DNA of 64,000 bases from DATKHR01 sp036557365 (GCA_036557365.1 DATBHR010000019.1:1-64000); one strand, 5' to 3'. Shown: positions 50,424 to 59,748, counted from the stretch's first letter. The notes: generated by a model from the letters alone, not told the origin. A program made the numbers and translations.

Positions 50424-51247
50424 AAAACGACACGGAATCGCCAGCTGTCGTTCTCGAGAACGTCTCGTTTGCGTTCGACGAGCACGTCGTCCTCCGCGAC
50501 GTCAGCTTCGTTGTGCCCAAGGGCGGCATGACCATCCTGCTCGGACCGAGCGGCGCCGGGAAGTCCGTCATTCTCAAGCTGATTCTCGGGTTGATGCGGC
50601 CTGATGCAGGCAGGATCTTCGTCAACGGCGAGCGAATCGACGCGATGGCGGAAAAAGATCTCATGCGGGTCCGGGCCAACATCGGCATGCTCTTCCAGGA
50701 GAGCGCACTGTTCGACTCGCTGACCGTCGCGGAGAACGTGGGCTATCGGCTCTACGAGGAAACGGACATGCCTGTGGAGCAGGTCCGTCAGCGCGTCGAG
50801 GAAGTGCTGGGATTCATTGGGCTCGAAGAGCACATCGACAAGATGCCGCCAGAATTGTCGGGTGGCCAGCGGCGTCGCGTGGCGATCGCCCGCGCAATGG
50901 CGGCCAAACCGAGCATCTTATTGCTCGATGATCCGACGACGGGCCTCGATCCGATAACCGCCACGACCGTCGACGACGAGATTGTGAAGCTCCGAGACCT
51001 GCAGCAGGTCACGTCCATCACGGTGACGCACCAAATTCGGGACGCCTTTTACATTGCGTCGCACGAGGCCGTCAGAGCGGATGGGCACGTACAGATCTTG
51101 GCGGCTGACGAACGGCGGATTGGCGGCGCGACATTCATGGTGCTCCACGACGGCCGCATTCAGTTCGAGGGAAGCGCCGCCGACCTGCGCGCGTCGCAGG
51201 AGGAGTACTTGCGCGAATTCCTGTTCATGACCCTCCCACCCTGGTGA
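50420..51247 (+). CDS. ABC transporter ATP-binding protein, MlaF-like
   Basis: A 275-residue ATPase: Walker A LLGPSGAGKSVILKLI, the signature PELSGGQRRRVAIARAM, and Walker B ILLLDDPTTGLDP, in which the usual catalytic Glu is Asp. The sequence resembles MlaF/MkI-type ATPases that power lipid transport, but no permease (MlaE) or MCE protein is encoded nearby. Start GTG overlaps the phosphatase stop. Confidence 0.85.
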   Translation: MKNDTESPAVVLENVSFAFDEHVVLRDVSFVVPKGGMTILLGPSGAGKSVILKLILGLMRPDAGRIFVNGERIDAMAEKDLMRVRANIGMLFQESALFDSLTVAENVGYRLYEETDMPVEQVRQRVEEVLGFIGLEEHIDKMPPELSGGQRRRVAIARAMAAKPSILLLDDPTTGLDPITATTVDDEIVKLRDLQQVTSITVTHQIRDAFYIASHEAVRADGHVQILAADERRIGGATFMVLHDGRIQFEGSAADLRASQEEYLREFLFMTLPPW

Positions 51248-51397
51248 GGCCGTCGATGGCGTCTGCACGAACGTCCCTGCGGAAAATCCCGCACTCCGCT
51301 GAAAAACCCTCACGCAGTTCAGCGCCGAATTGTCGGCAAATGTTGCCCAAAGGCCCCTCTGAACGGCCTCACGCGGCACGCGGTGCCTATTTTCAAG

Positions 51398-51413
51398 TGG
51401 TATCGCGATTGCC
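51398..51413 (+). promoter_or_regulatory. Sigma-54-like -24/-12 element before the YbaK gene
   Basis: TGGTATCGCGATTGCC has GG and GC 10 bases apart and TTGC at -12, very similar to the element at 47292. The start would be near 51425; AGGAGG and ATG 51441 follow. Confidence 0.55.
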
Positions 51414-51440
51414 TCTGTGATCGTCAACACAGGAGGCGCC

Positions 51441-51905
51441 ATGTTCAGCATCTCGATGATTCACGACTTTTTGCACGAAGCGCACGTCCCCTACACCGTC
51501 GTGCCGCACCGCCCGGCGTTCACCGCTCAGGACGAGGCCGCCGCGACGCATGTCCCCGGACGCGACTGGGCCAAGGTCGTCGTGTGCTACATCGACGGCG
51601 ACGCCGTTGAGGCAGTCGTGCCCGCGCCGAACGTCGTGAACCTGGAACAGCTTCTCCAGCTCGCTGGCGGAAAGACGATCCGCGTCGCCGAGGAAGGAGA
51701 GCTGCAGCGTCTGTTCCCTGACTGCGAAGTCGGGGCGATGCCGCCGTTCGGTCCCTTGTATGGACAGACCGTTTACGTCGACGCGGAGCTCGCGTCCGAG
51801 CCGGAGATTGTGTTCAACGCGGGTACCCATCGGGATGCGATCGCGATGCGCTGGAACGATTTCGTGAAGATGGTAAACCCCATCGTCGGCAAGTTCGCGG
51901 AGTGA
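51441..51905 (+). CDS. YbaK/EbsC-type aminoacyl-tRNA deacylase domain protein
   Basis: About 154 residues: VPYTVVPHRPAFTAQDEAAA, KVVVCYIDGDAVEAVVPA, then FPDCEVGAMPPFGPLYG and ETIV-like FNAGTHRDAIAMRW. This fold deacylates mischarged tRNAs; here it is free-standing. ACAGGAGGCGCC before ATG 51441 decides the start. The gene follows a sigma-54-like element. Confidence 0.9.
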   Translation: MFSISMIHDFLHEAHVPYTVVPHRPAFTAQDEAAATHVPGRDWAKVVVCYIDGDAVEAVVPAPNVVNLEQLLQLAGGKTIRVAEEGELQRLFPDCEVGAMPPFGPLYGQTVYVDAELASEPEIVFNAGTHRDAIAMRWNDFVKMVNPIVGKFAE

Positions 51906-51923
51906 TCAAGCTGCGGTGATGCG

Positions 51924-52683
51924 ATGACGACTCGATCGCTGCTTGTTGATGTGGTCGTCCTTATTGTGGCGAGCGCATCTCCAAGACTCGCCGAAGGCCA
52001 GATTGCACCGCAGAGCGGTTATGCCGATTGCCACTTCGCCGATCCTCGCTCGCCCAGGCGGGATCATCTCGAAGCATGGACCGATCGCCGCATGCGCGCG
52101 CCAGGATCGGCTGCGAGAAGTGTCACGGCGGCAACCCGCGCACGTTCGAAGCATTCCCCGCTCATTCCAGCACCATCGGGCCAATCGATTCTAGGAGCCC
52201 GGTCAACCGACGCAATCTCCCCGCGACTTGCGGCACCTGTCATGCCGGTGCGCTGACTGCGTTTCGAAGAAGCCGGCACAATGGCTGCTGCAATCCGGAA
52301 GTCGGACGGGGCCGACCTGCTCGACGTGTCACGGCGAAGTCGAGGGCCGCGTGCTCTCGCCGAAAGCGCTGGCCTCGGCCTGCAACGAGTGCCATGGTCC
52401 CGGCGAACAGGCGCCCCGTGCGGAGCCTGCACGCGAGGTACGAGATCAGTACGAAGCGCTGACAGCCGTCCGGCAGGACATGAAGCTGGCGCAGTCGCTG
52501 ATCAAGCGCGTGGATGACAAGAACCGACATGCGTCATTGACCGAGGCCTATCGACAGGCGGAGGTGCCTCTGCAGCGCGCGATCGATGCAGGGCATCAAT
52601 TTGTGTATGCGGACATGCGCGAGTATCTCGATGTTGCGCGAGCCCGTGTGAATGTTCTGCTCTCCACGCTTGCGAACCGATGA
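51924..52683 (+). pseudogene. Multihaem cytochrome c, two frameshifts
   Basis: ATG 51924 starts a signal peptide (SLLVDVVVLIVASASPRLAEG). Haem motifs appear in three frames: YADCH (the first Cys is Tyr), CEKCH, CGTCH, CSTCH and CNECH, then a helical tail to 52683. The shifts lie near 52079 (TGGAC where TGGGAC is expected) and 52280. Restored, it is a periplasmic cytochrome of about 250 residues with four complete haem sites and one defective. It probably carries electrons in respiration. Overlaps the next gene by ATGA. Confidence 0.72.
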
Positions 52684-53396
52684 CGAGCCTGCTACGGAAA
52701 GGGATTCAGATGAACCTTGCTGGAGCACAGGTGGTCGTACCCGTTGGCGGTCGGTCGTTGCACGGCGATCTTGGGGTGCCGGGCAATCACAAGGGCCTGG
52801 TATTGTTTGCGCATGGCAGCGGCAGCAGCCGGCACAGTCCGCGCAACCAGTTCGTTGCAAGGATGCTGGAGCGTCGAAGCCTGGCCACGCTGCTGATCGA
52901 CTTGCTCACGCCAGAGGAAGAAGCCGCGGACGAGCAGACCGCCGCATTCCGGTTCGATATCCCAATGCTCGCCGGCCGGCTGGTGACGATCGTCGACTGG
53001 CTGCGCCAGCGCCCGGAAACGTCGTCGTTGCCGCTCGGCCTCTTCGGTGCGAGCACCGGGGCTGGCGCCGCCTTGATTGCGGCTGCCAAACGGCCACAGG
53101 CAATCCTGGCAGTGGTCTCGCGCGGGGGACGCCCCGACCTGGCCGGTGCAGCGCTCCCCAGGGTCGTCGCACCGACGCTGCTGATCGTTGGCAGCTGCGA
53201 CAAGCCGGTGATCGCGAAGAATCACGATGCAATGAAGCGAATCCGTGGCCCAGTGGCGCTCGAAATCGTGCCCGGCGCCTCGCATCTCTTCGAGGAGCCC
53301 GGCACCTTGGAATGCGTCGCCGAGCTGGCGGGCGACTGGTTCGTGCAGCACTTGTGTCCGATTTCAACAGTGACACACGCAAAGGACTCGCCGTGA
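52680..53396 (+). CDS. Alpha/beta hydrolase, dienelactone hydrolase-like
   Basis: A 238-residue hydrolase: KGLVLFAHGSGSSRHSPRN (oxyanion loop), the nucleophile elbow GLFGASTGAGAAL, Asp in LLIVGSCDKPVI and His in VPGASHLFEEPG. This group often sits beside or is fused to phosphoribosyltransferases and Usp genes in stress clusters. The start is ATG 52680 (overlap with the cytochrome) or ATG 52710. Confidence 0.88.
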   Translation: MTSLLRKGIQMNLAGAQVVVPVGGRSLHGDLGVPGNHKGLVLFAHGSGSSRHSPRNQFVARMLERRSLATLLIDLLTPEEEAADEQTAAFRFDIPMLAGRLVTIVDWLRQRPETSSLPLGLFGASTGAGAALIAAAKRPQAILAVVSRGGRPDLAGAALPRVVAPTLLIVGSCDKPVIAKNHDAMKRIRGPVALEIVPGASHLFEEPGTLECVAELAGDWFVQHLCPISTVTHAKDSP

Positions 53397-54292
53397 ATCC
53401 AAACCGCATTCTGTGTCCTGTCGACTTCTCGCAAGGCTCGAAGCATGCGATCGATCTGGCTGTCGTCGTAGCGGGTTGGTACAAGTCAAAGATCACCGGA
53501 CTTCACGTCATTACGCCATTGGCGCTCGCCGCGTCGGGTTTTGCGACGTCCGCGGAGGAAAAAGGCGAAGTCGACCGCCTGCGGCAACTTACGATCGAAG
53601 AATTCGCCAGCGCGATGGCGGCTGGGATTGCCGTCGATGGTGTGATCGATGTGGGACCACCTGCCGCTTCCATAATTGAACGCGCGACGAAGCTGCCGGT
53701 CGGCCTCATCGTCATGGGCACGCATGGCACGGGCGGTTTCCAGCATTTACTCCTGGGATCGGTGACTGAAAAAGTCCTGCGCAAGGCGGCATGTCCGGTC
53801 CTCACCGTTCCACCGCGTGCGCACACGCGCTCCCACCTGCCGTTCAAACATCTTCTGTGCGCGGTGGATTTCTCCGATGCGTCGCTGGACGCCGTACAGT
53901 CCGCGCTGTCGATGTCGGAGGAGTCTGGAGCGACGCTCACGCTGTTGCACGTCCTCGAGTGGCCGTGGGACGAGCCGCCCGCGCCGTCGATTGAGGCGCT
54001 GCCAGCGGAACAGGGGCTGGCCCTTACCGAGTTCCGCCGCTACTCGGAGGCAAGTGCAAAGAAGCGCCTCGAGTCGCTGATTCCCGACACGACCCGTGCG
54101 CCGCACATTACGACGACGCTCAGAAGCGGCAAGCCGTACTTGCAGATCCTCGAAGTCGCCGCTGAAGCACAGGCCGACCTCATTGTCATCGGCGTCCACG
54201 GTCGCAATCCGGTGGACCTCGCGCTGTTTGGATCGACGACAAATCAGATCGTCCGGCGAGCCACGTGTCCCGTCCTCACGCTGCGGCGATGA
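53393..54292 (+). CDS. Universal stress protein with two UspA domains
   Basis: A 299-residue tandem Usp. Domain 1 runs from NRILCPVDFSQGSKHAIDLA to GTHGTGGFQHLLLGSVTEKV; domain 2 from HLLCAVDFSDASLDAVQSAL to GVHGRNPVDLALFGSTTNQIV. Both end in ATP-binding G-x2-G-x9-G-S/T. Start GTG 53393 overlaps the hydrolase stop. Tandem Usps of this type are typical of hypoxia or stress regulons. Confidence 0.92.
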   Translation: MNPNRILCPVDFSQGSKHAIDLAVVVAGWYKSKITGLHVITPLALAASGFATSAEEKGEVDRLRQLTIEEFASAMAAGIAVDGVIDVGPPAASIIERATKLPVGLIVMGTHGTGGFQHLLLGSVTEKVLRKAACPVLTVPPRAHTRSHLPFKHLLCAVDFSDASLDAVQSALSMSEESGATLTLLHVLEWPWDEPPAPSIEALPAEQGLALTEFRRYSEASAKKRLESLIPDTTRAPHITTTLRSGKPYLQILEVAAEAQADLIVIGVHGRNPVDLALFGSTTNQIVRRATCPVLTLRR

Positions 54293-54936
54293 GCACGCGT
54301 CCGCTCCTGAAGATCGCGCCGATTGTTCTGGTCGTCACCATGGTCGGCGTCTTCCGCTCACTGACCTCGTTACTCGGATTTCCACTCGGGTACTTGTGCG
54401 CGTTCGCAGTGTATTGGGTTGGATGGTGTGGCGCCCTGCCGCTCGCGGCCCTGGGGCCTCGCGATCTCGCCGGGCTGTTTGCCGAGGTGCAGCATGGCAA
54501 GCCCGGTCGCGACGGCAGGGTGATCGCGTTGGTGGCGTGGCCGATCGCCTTTCCCTTGATCTTTGCATTCCTCCCTCGCATCCCGCAGGCCACAGCGCCG
54601 ACTCTCATAATGTCCGCAGGTCTCGGCATCGTCACGGGTGTTGCCGAGGAGGTGTTGTGGCGCGGTGTGTATCTCCGTCAGTTTCCGGATAGCCGGTGGT
54701 GGAGCACGGTGTACCCGTCGCTTGCGTTTGGCGTCTGGCATACGGCGCCACTCTCTGTCCTGCCAAGTCGCTATTCCGGAGGCGCCTTCGCTTTCGTCGC
54801 TTATTCGACGGTACTGGGTCTGTCGTACGCAACAGCGGCGCGTCGCACCCGTTCGATCCGGTGGGTTGCGATCTCGCATTGCATCCATGACGCGCTCGGC
54901 CTTGGCGGTTTTGCGTACGCGATCTGGTTCACATAG
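54289..54936 (+). CDS. CPBP-family intramembrane metalloprotease
   Basis: About 215 residues with six or more membrane helices and the Abi/CPBP motifs: GVAEEVLWRGVYL (EExxxR), PSLAFGVWHTAP and WVAISHCIHDALGLGG. Related to Rce1 CAAX proteases; bacterial roles include maturation or immunity to peptides. Overlaps the Usp gene by ATGA. Confidence 0.85.
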   Translation: MSTRPLLKIAPIVLVVTMVGVFRSLTSLLGFPLGYLCAFAVYWVGWCGALPLAALGPRDLAGLFAEVQHGKPGRDGRVIALVAWPIAFPLIFAFLPRIPQATAPTLIMSAGLGIVTGVAEEVLWRGVYLRQFPDSRWWSTVYPSLAFGVWHTAPLSVLPSRYSGGAFAFVAYSTVLGLSYATAARRTRSIRWVAISHCIHDALGLGGFAYAIWFT

Positions 54937-54977
54937 AGTCACCGTCAGCTTGAGGCGTGGCCAATGCTAGCGCAGCG

Positions 54978-55388
54978 CTATTCAGGGCAGACTTCCAGAG
55001 TCCGCAGCTTCACGACGTGTGCCGTTGGTGAAGAGGGAAGAGCCTTTGGCGCGGCCGCGCCGGCCAGTATGATCAGGCGGCTTCGATCGACGGAGCTCAT
55101 TTGCCCGGCGAGGCTTGCCGACGGCTGCAGCGTGACCACGATGCTGACCTTCTTGCCACCGTAGTCTTTCAGGTTGAAGTTCGTGATCGAGTAGGTGACT
55201 CCGGTGTCGGTGTCCTGAATTGCGGCCCATGGCTTGTCGGAGAGGACGTTCTTGACACAGCCGACGAATGAGAATGTCTGTTTCTTCGATGAGAGAAGCG
55301 CAGGCGATTGCGTCTGCCGGCCGATTGCGTCGCGCGAGAGGAAGAGCGTCCAGGCAACGACGGTGACGTGAGCAAGCCGTTTCCTCAT
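54978..55388 (-). CDS. Secreted protein of unknown function
   Basis: About 136 residues with a signal peptide (LAHVTVVAWTLFLSRDAIG). The mature part has SFVGCVKNVLSDKPWAAIQ and VTYSITNFNLKDYGGKKVS and looks like a small beta-barrel of OB or lipocalin type. Not recognised. CAGGAGGGCGTCAT precedes ATG 55388. It follows the propeller gene and overlaps nothing; the two probably form an operon. Confidence 0.55.
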   Translation of the reverse strand: MRKRLAHVTVVAWTLFLSRDAIGRQTQSPALLSSKKQTFSFVGCVKNVLSDKPWAAIQDTDTGVTYSITNFNLKDYGGKKVSIVVTLQPSASLAGQMSSVDRSRLIILAGAAAPKALPSSPTAHVVKLRTLEVCPE

Positions 55389-55405
55389 ATGACGCCCTCC
55401 TGAGG

Positions 55406-56872
55406 TCAACGAAGAGCGGACGACGCTCGGCGAGCCGAAGGCGATCGACCCGGAACGGTTTTGGTTGTGGATGGATCCTCAGGATACGGCCAGAGCATTT
55501 CCTTCGGCCAATTTCGGCTCAGAACGGTCTCCGTGCTCCCTCGGCGCAGGATGAATTCGTTGCGTGTTCCGACCCGCTTGAGGTAAGTGAACGCGTCCGG
55601 CCCGCTCCACACCGCTTGAGGGAGATCGCGCGTGACGTAGCCTTCCGCACGATGAAGGCCGAGAGGAAGCAGCTCGGTCCGACCGTCCTCGAGCGTCAAC
55701 AGACGAATGTCGCCGGTTCGCGTTCCGAACAGGACGCGCATCCGGTCGGGGCTGACGTCGAAGAACGCGATGCTCTGGTCGCGGTCGAGCACATCAGTCG
55801 AGATGAATGGCAGGACCGGAAACCTGTCGAAGGATGTGTGTCGTTTGTCGGGCTCGCGTGTGAGCGTGAACAGCCGGTTCGGTCCACCGAGCTCGCGAGG
55901 GAGTTCGACATTCATGCTTTCGAAGACGACGCGGCCATCTGGAAGAGAAAAAGCGCGACTGGAGCGGTCGAAGATGACATAAGAGAGGCATCGCGCAAGC
56001 GATTCGTTGGTTTGTCCGATCTGCCCTGACGCGTCGATGACCGCACGCCGTTCGAGGCATCCGAACCGGCCGATGTTCGGGTCCGACCCCGATTCTGAGA
56101 AGTAGAGCAGCGCCCGACTGTCCAGGCTCCAGTCGAGGAAGTCGCCGGTATTTTCGGCCACCAGCCTCGGCTGTGCCAGAACGTCAATCGGAACGAGGTG
56201 GATCCGCGCCGTATCATCGAACCACGTTTCTTCGTTCCTGGTCACGAATGCCACTGACCGCCGATCTGGCGCTGGCCGGATCGCCTTGATCGGGAGCACG
56301 TCCTCGCTCAACTTCGTTCCGAGTTCGAGTCGATCGCCGACGACGCGCGCCACGATCAGTTGGTGCAAGTCGGCCGTCGTGTGTTCGACCTGTCCCCAGT
56401 CTTCACCCGACTGCTCACGGAGTACGTCGCCGTAGTGTTCGCGCAGGTACAGCAACAGAACCTTCTCGGGGACCTCGATGCGCACATCCGGAAAATCCGA
56501 CGCATCCGGCGTCGCAAAGCGGGAATGGGTCCAGGCGTGCTCGGCCTGGGCGACGATCGCCCGCGTTCGCTCCCGGCCGACGGCCGCCGCAACATCCGCA
56601 AATGTGCCGACTGTTCGTGTACGCGCCAGCACCACGCGTTCGGAGTCGAGCCACGCCACGCGGTAGACGCGATCATCCAGTTGCGCGGAAAGGTTCCCGT
56701 CGGCATCCGAGACACGGAATCCCAGTCGTAACACGGCAGCATGTTTGCCATCGGGCGACCAGATCAGATCGTCGGGCCAGTCCCGTTGCGGTCCAACACA
56801 CGCACTGCTGCAGCAGCCGAGAACGAGGATGCCCAGTGCGCCACGCACCCACGGAATCAGCTTGATGCTCAT
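55406..56872 (-). CDS. Lipoprotein with PD40/TolB-like beta-propeller
   Basis: About 488 residues. The signal ends near a lipobox in CCSSAC. Repeated blade-like units are seen: DDLIWSPDGKHAAVLRLGF, AIRPAPDRRSVAFVTRN, DFLDWSLDSRALLYFSES and FFDVSPDRMRVLFGTRTG. A periplasmic or surface propeller of unknown binding partner. An arginine/serine-rich tail ends it. Confidence 0.65.
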   Translation of the reverse strand: MSIKLIPWVRGALGILVLGCCSSACVGPQRDWPDDLIWSPDGKHAAVLRLGFRVSDADGNLSAQLDDRVYRVAWLDSERVVLARTRTVGTFADVAAAVGRERTRAIVAQAEHAWTHSRFATPDASDFPDVRIEVPEKVLLLYLREHYGDVLREQSGEDWGQVEHTTADLHQLIVARVVGDRLELGTKLSEDVLPIKAIRPAPDRRSVAFVTRNEETWFDDTARIHLVPIDVLAQPRLVAENTGDFLDWSLDSRALLYFSESGSDPNIGRFGCLERRAVIDASGQIGQTNESLARCLSYVIFDRSSRAFSLPDGRVVFESMNVELPRELGGPNRLFTLTREPDKRHTSFDRFPVLPFISTDVLDRDQSIAFFDVSPDRMRVLFGTRTGDIRLLTLEDGRTELLPLGLHRAEGYVTRDLPQAVWSGPDAFTYLKRVGTRNEFILRRGSTETVLSRNWPKEMLWPYPEDPSTTKTVPGRSPSARRASSALR

Positions 56873-56892
56873 GGTGCTCATCCCTCAAGCGC

Positions 56893-57342
56893 TTAACGAT
56901 TCTTCCCTCTGACCGTAATGACCGGGCACGACGCCGTTGACACGACACGTTCGGCGACGCTTCCGAGAAAGAACCTCGTCAGTGCGCGCCGTCCGTGAGT
57001 GCCGACAACAATGAGATCAGAATTGGTGGAGCGAGAGGTGCGGACAATTTGATCGGCAGGGTCGCCATTGCCGAGCCATACGGAAGCCTTGACGCCAGCC
57101 TTCCTGGCCCGCGCGGCCAATCTGTTTAATTGGCGCACACTCCATTCGCGCGCTTGCTTGTCGACGCGGTCCAGCGTGACCGTGTCGATGTACTGGTCAG
57201 GAACAGTCACCATTGGCACCAATACGGTCACGATCGCCAGTCTGGCCTTCAGCGCGATCGCCAAGCCCACTGCAGTGTCGAAGGCCCTGCCAGAGGCTGA
57301 CGAAAAGTCTGTTGCGTACAGGATTCGTTGTATGCGCTTCAT
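56893..57342 (-). CDS. Universal stress protein (UspA domain)
   Basis: A 149-residue Usp: RILYATDFSSASGRAFDTAV, VVGTHGRRALTRFFLGSVAERV and SCPVITVRG, with the ATP-binding pattern complete. It starts six bases after the protease-like gene and is probably co-transcribed with it. Confidence 0.92.
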   Translation of the reverse strand: MKRIQRILYATDFSSASGRAFDTAVGLAIALKARLAIVTVLVPMVTVPDQYIDTVTLDRVDKQAREWSVRQLNRLAARARKAGVKASVWLGNGDPADQIVRTSRSTNSDLIVVGTHGRRALTRFFLGSVAERVVSTASCPVITVRGKNR

Positions 57343-57348
57343 GGGCGT

Positions 57349-58056
57349 TCATCTCCTCTCGGTGCGGGAGGCGGTGGCCGAGCCGACGGCAGAGGGAAGG
57401 TGGCGCTCCAGGAAGGAGCGTGCCAACGCAAGTAGCGAGATCACCGGCGATCGATGCGACTCACACTCGCGAACGATGCCGAAGACGCCATCGGCTGTGA
57501 ACGCAGGGGCACCGAGACAGTCAACGAGCGGCGACGTGTCGCGTTCGCCCACCATGAGCAGTGTGGACGCGAAGCGAACGTGCTCCGAAACCGTTGTGGC
57601 CGCGCCCGCGCGATCAATACCGGAAAGCCAGAATGCAGTGCCTGCCCGCGGCGGGTCATACACCAGCGGAGTCGAATGAAGTGCCGGGACATCCGTGGTG
57701 GTTACGCGCAGGATCGCGACGTCCACCAGGCCACTGCCGTCTGCAAAAACATCATTGCAGTTCAGATCCAGCTCGTGCGTCCTGTCGATTCGCAACGTGA
57801 CCGATTTCGAGATGCGCTGGTAGTTGCCATCGGGTCCGCGAAAGAGACGCGCAGAAGTGAGGAAATACAGCTTGACGCCGGACTGGGTATCCTCGCGACG
57901 AACCATGACAGCAGTGCCGTGCATCTCGCCGGCGTCACTGACGACGCGCACGGTCGCCAGGGATGGAGCGGTGGTTTCGCCCTGAGCGGCGGTTCGCTCC
58001 GGCGTCGGAATAAGCGCCGCAGCGAGGATGAAGACCAGACGAGCACCACGTGCCAT
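57349..58056 (-). CDS. Secreted trypsin-fold protein with degenerate active site
   Basis: About 235 residues with a signal peptide (GARLVFILAAALIPTPERTAA). It follows the chymotrypsin/DegP layout: MHGTAVMVRRE, FLTSARLF where active proteases have TAAH, VDVAILRV with the Asp, and DCLGAPAFTADGVFGIV where active ones have GNSGGP. His and Ser therefore seem lost while Asp remains, so it is probably a non-catalytic relative. The ATG at 58056 begins the signal; ATG 58098 adds 14 residues. Confidence 0.6.
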   Translation of the reverse strand: MARGARLVFILAAALIPTPERTAAQGETTAPSLATVRVVSDAGEMHGTAVMVRREDTQSGVKLYFLTSARLFRGPDGNYQRISKSVTLRIDRTHELDLNCNDVFADGSGLVDVAILRVTTTDVPALHSTPLVYDPPRAGTAFWLSGIDRAGAATTVSEHVRFASTLLMVGERDTSPLVDCLGAPAFTADGVFGIVRECESHRSPVISLLALARSFLERHLPSAVGSATASRTERR

Positions 58057-58258
58057 TTGGATGAAAGCACTGCAGTGGTGATGCCAAGGAATCGGCATGA
58101 CGGGAGCGCGTGCTCGCGTCCATGCCGAACATCATTGGCGGTTCATGGCCGCGGGATTTTCCGCATACTGCGAAATAGTCCGCGAAACCACACGCTGCCA
58201 GGCATCAAGGCACCCGATCCCGCGAGCACAGCAATTGCTAATCGAACCGATCGAGGGA

Positions 58259-58823
58259 ATGATGCCAAGAAAACAGGGTCCCCGGCTTCGTCGCGCCTGG
58301 CTGGATCCCCTCAAGCAGCTGTACGACTCTCATCGGAATATCCGTCACTTTGTTGCCGTGATCGAAAATGTTCTTCGGCAAACCGACGGAGGGCGTCTGA
58401 CGCCCGCACAGTGGTACGATCTCGCTGTGTCGATCATGTACTTCGACACGCAGGGCGTCGCGCATACAGCCGACGAGGAAGAGAGCCTGTTTCCGCGAAT
58501 GCAAGCGCGTCGCGGCCAGGACGGCCGTCGGACGGTTGAGCGCATCCGCGGGCTGAAGCGCGATCACCGCGCAGCGCCCCACCAACTCGATGCAATCGCC
58601 ACGATTGTGAGGCCTGAGCAACGATGCGATCGAGGCAGAAGATGTTCGCGATCTTCGCGCGGCGCTCAAGGTTCTGACGACGCTTTACGCTCAGCATCTC
58701 GCGTTTGAAGATCGCGATCTGCTGCCGCTCGCGAAGCGGCTTCTTTCGCCAGGACAGATCCGCGAGATTCGAGACGAAATGGTTGCCAGACGCACCGTCG
58801 GCGAGCACCCTCAAATCCCATAA
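58259..58823 (+). pseudogene. Hemerythrin HHE-domain protein, one frameshift
   Basis: The frame from 58259 has the iron-binding His/Glu pattern DSHRNIRHFVAVIENVL, AHTADEEESLFPRM and LKRDHRAAPHQLDAI. It shifts near 58613 and then reads LSNDAIEAEDVRDLRAALK and LYAQHLAFEDRDLLPLAKR to TAA 58823. One C missing from AGGCCCTGAG explains the break. The whole protein (about 188 residues) would bind a di-iron site and sense or store O2 or NO. Confidence 0.8.
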
Positions 58824-58989
58824 TCCTGGTGACTCCAGGACCGCCTGCGCGCGCGAAATCGCTTCGTGCAGCTCGGCCTACCGTCCGATCACGTGCCCAC
58901 TCGCACCGATCACGGCAAAACGATGATGACCGCCGCGCACCGACGTCAAGAACGGACGCTTCGCGTATTCTGTCCGCCACGGAGCGCGC

Positions 58990-59595
58990 ATGACCTCACC
59001 GATCGACGAACTGCACGACCGCATTCTCACGTTGGAGAAGGAACTCGAACTCGAGCTCGATCGCGCACGCGGTCGATGGCGTTACCGCATCGATGCCGGT
59101 CGCGTGCGCTTCGAGCGGGAGGTGCGTCAGGCGCACAAACGCTTGAAGAAGAGCATTCCTCGTTTCCTGCGTGAAAGCAGCATCCCCAATCTGCTGACTG
59201 CTCCGCTGATCTACTCGATGACGGTACCCATCGCACTTCTCGATCTGTGGATCACGATCTACCAGACCATCGCATTTCGCGTTTACGGCATCGCCCGCGT
59301 GCGGCGCTCGACCTACATCGTGATCGATCGCCAGCATCTCGCATATCTCAATGCCATCGAGAAGCTCAATTGCGTCTATTGCGGGTACGCCAACGGCGTG
59401 TTCGCGTACGTGCGAGAGGTCGCCGGCCGTACCGAACAGTACTGGTGCCCCATCCGACATGCCAAGCGGCTACGGGCGCCGCATGCGCATTATCGACGCT
59501 TCGTCGACTACGGTGACGCGGAAGGCTATCACCGACGGCTCATCCCTCTGCGCGACGAACTGCGCGACCGCGACGCGAGCGAACCGGGTGACTAG
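58990..59595 (+). CDS. Conserved membrane-associated protein with CVYCGYANG motif
   Basis: A 201-residue protein with an N-terminal coiled coil (LHDRILTLEKELELELDRAR), one or two hydrophobic segments (LIYSMTVPIALLDLWITIYQ) and then a conserved core LNCVYCGYANGVFAYVREVA followed by YWCPIRHAKR. The spaced cysteines could bind zinc or haem. I have no name for the family. It is a single gene before groEL. Confidence 0.65.
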   Translation: MTSPIDELHDRILTLEKELELELDRARGRWRYRIDAGRVRFEREVRQAHKRLKKSIPRFLRESSIPNLLTAPLIYSMTVPIALLDLWITIYQTIAFRVYGIARVRRSTYIVIDRQHLAYLNAIEKLNCVYCGYANGVFAYVREVAGRTEQYWCPIRHAKRLRAPHAHYRRFVDYGDAEGYHRRLIPLRDELRDRDASEPGD

Positions 59596-59748
59596 GCTTT
59601 GCGACTCCGTTCACGTTTGTTGACGGAATGGCGGCACGTCGCCGGTGTTTCGCCAATACGATGCGTGCATGGAAATCGTGAAGGATGATTGCCGCGTCGA
59701 TTCCCTGAGCAAGACAATTGCATCCGACGGGAATTGTTGGAGGTTGTG

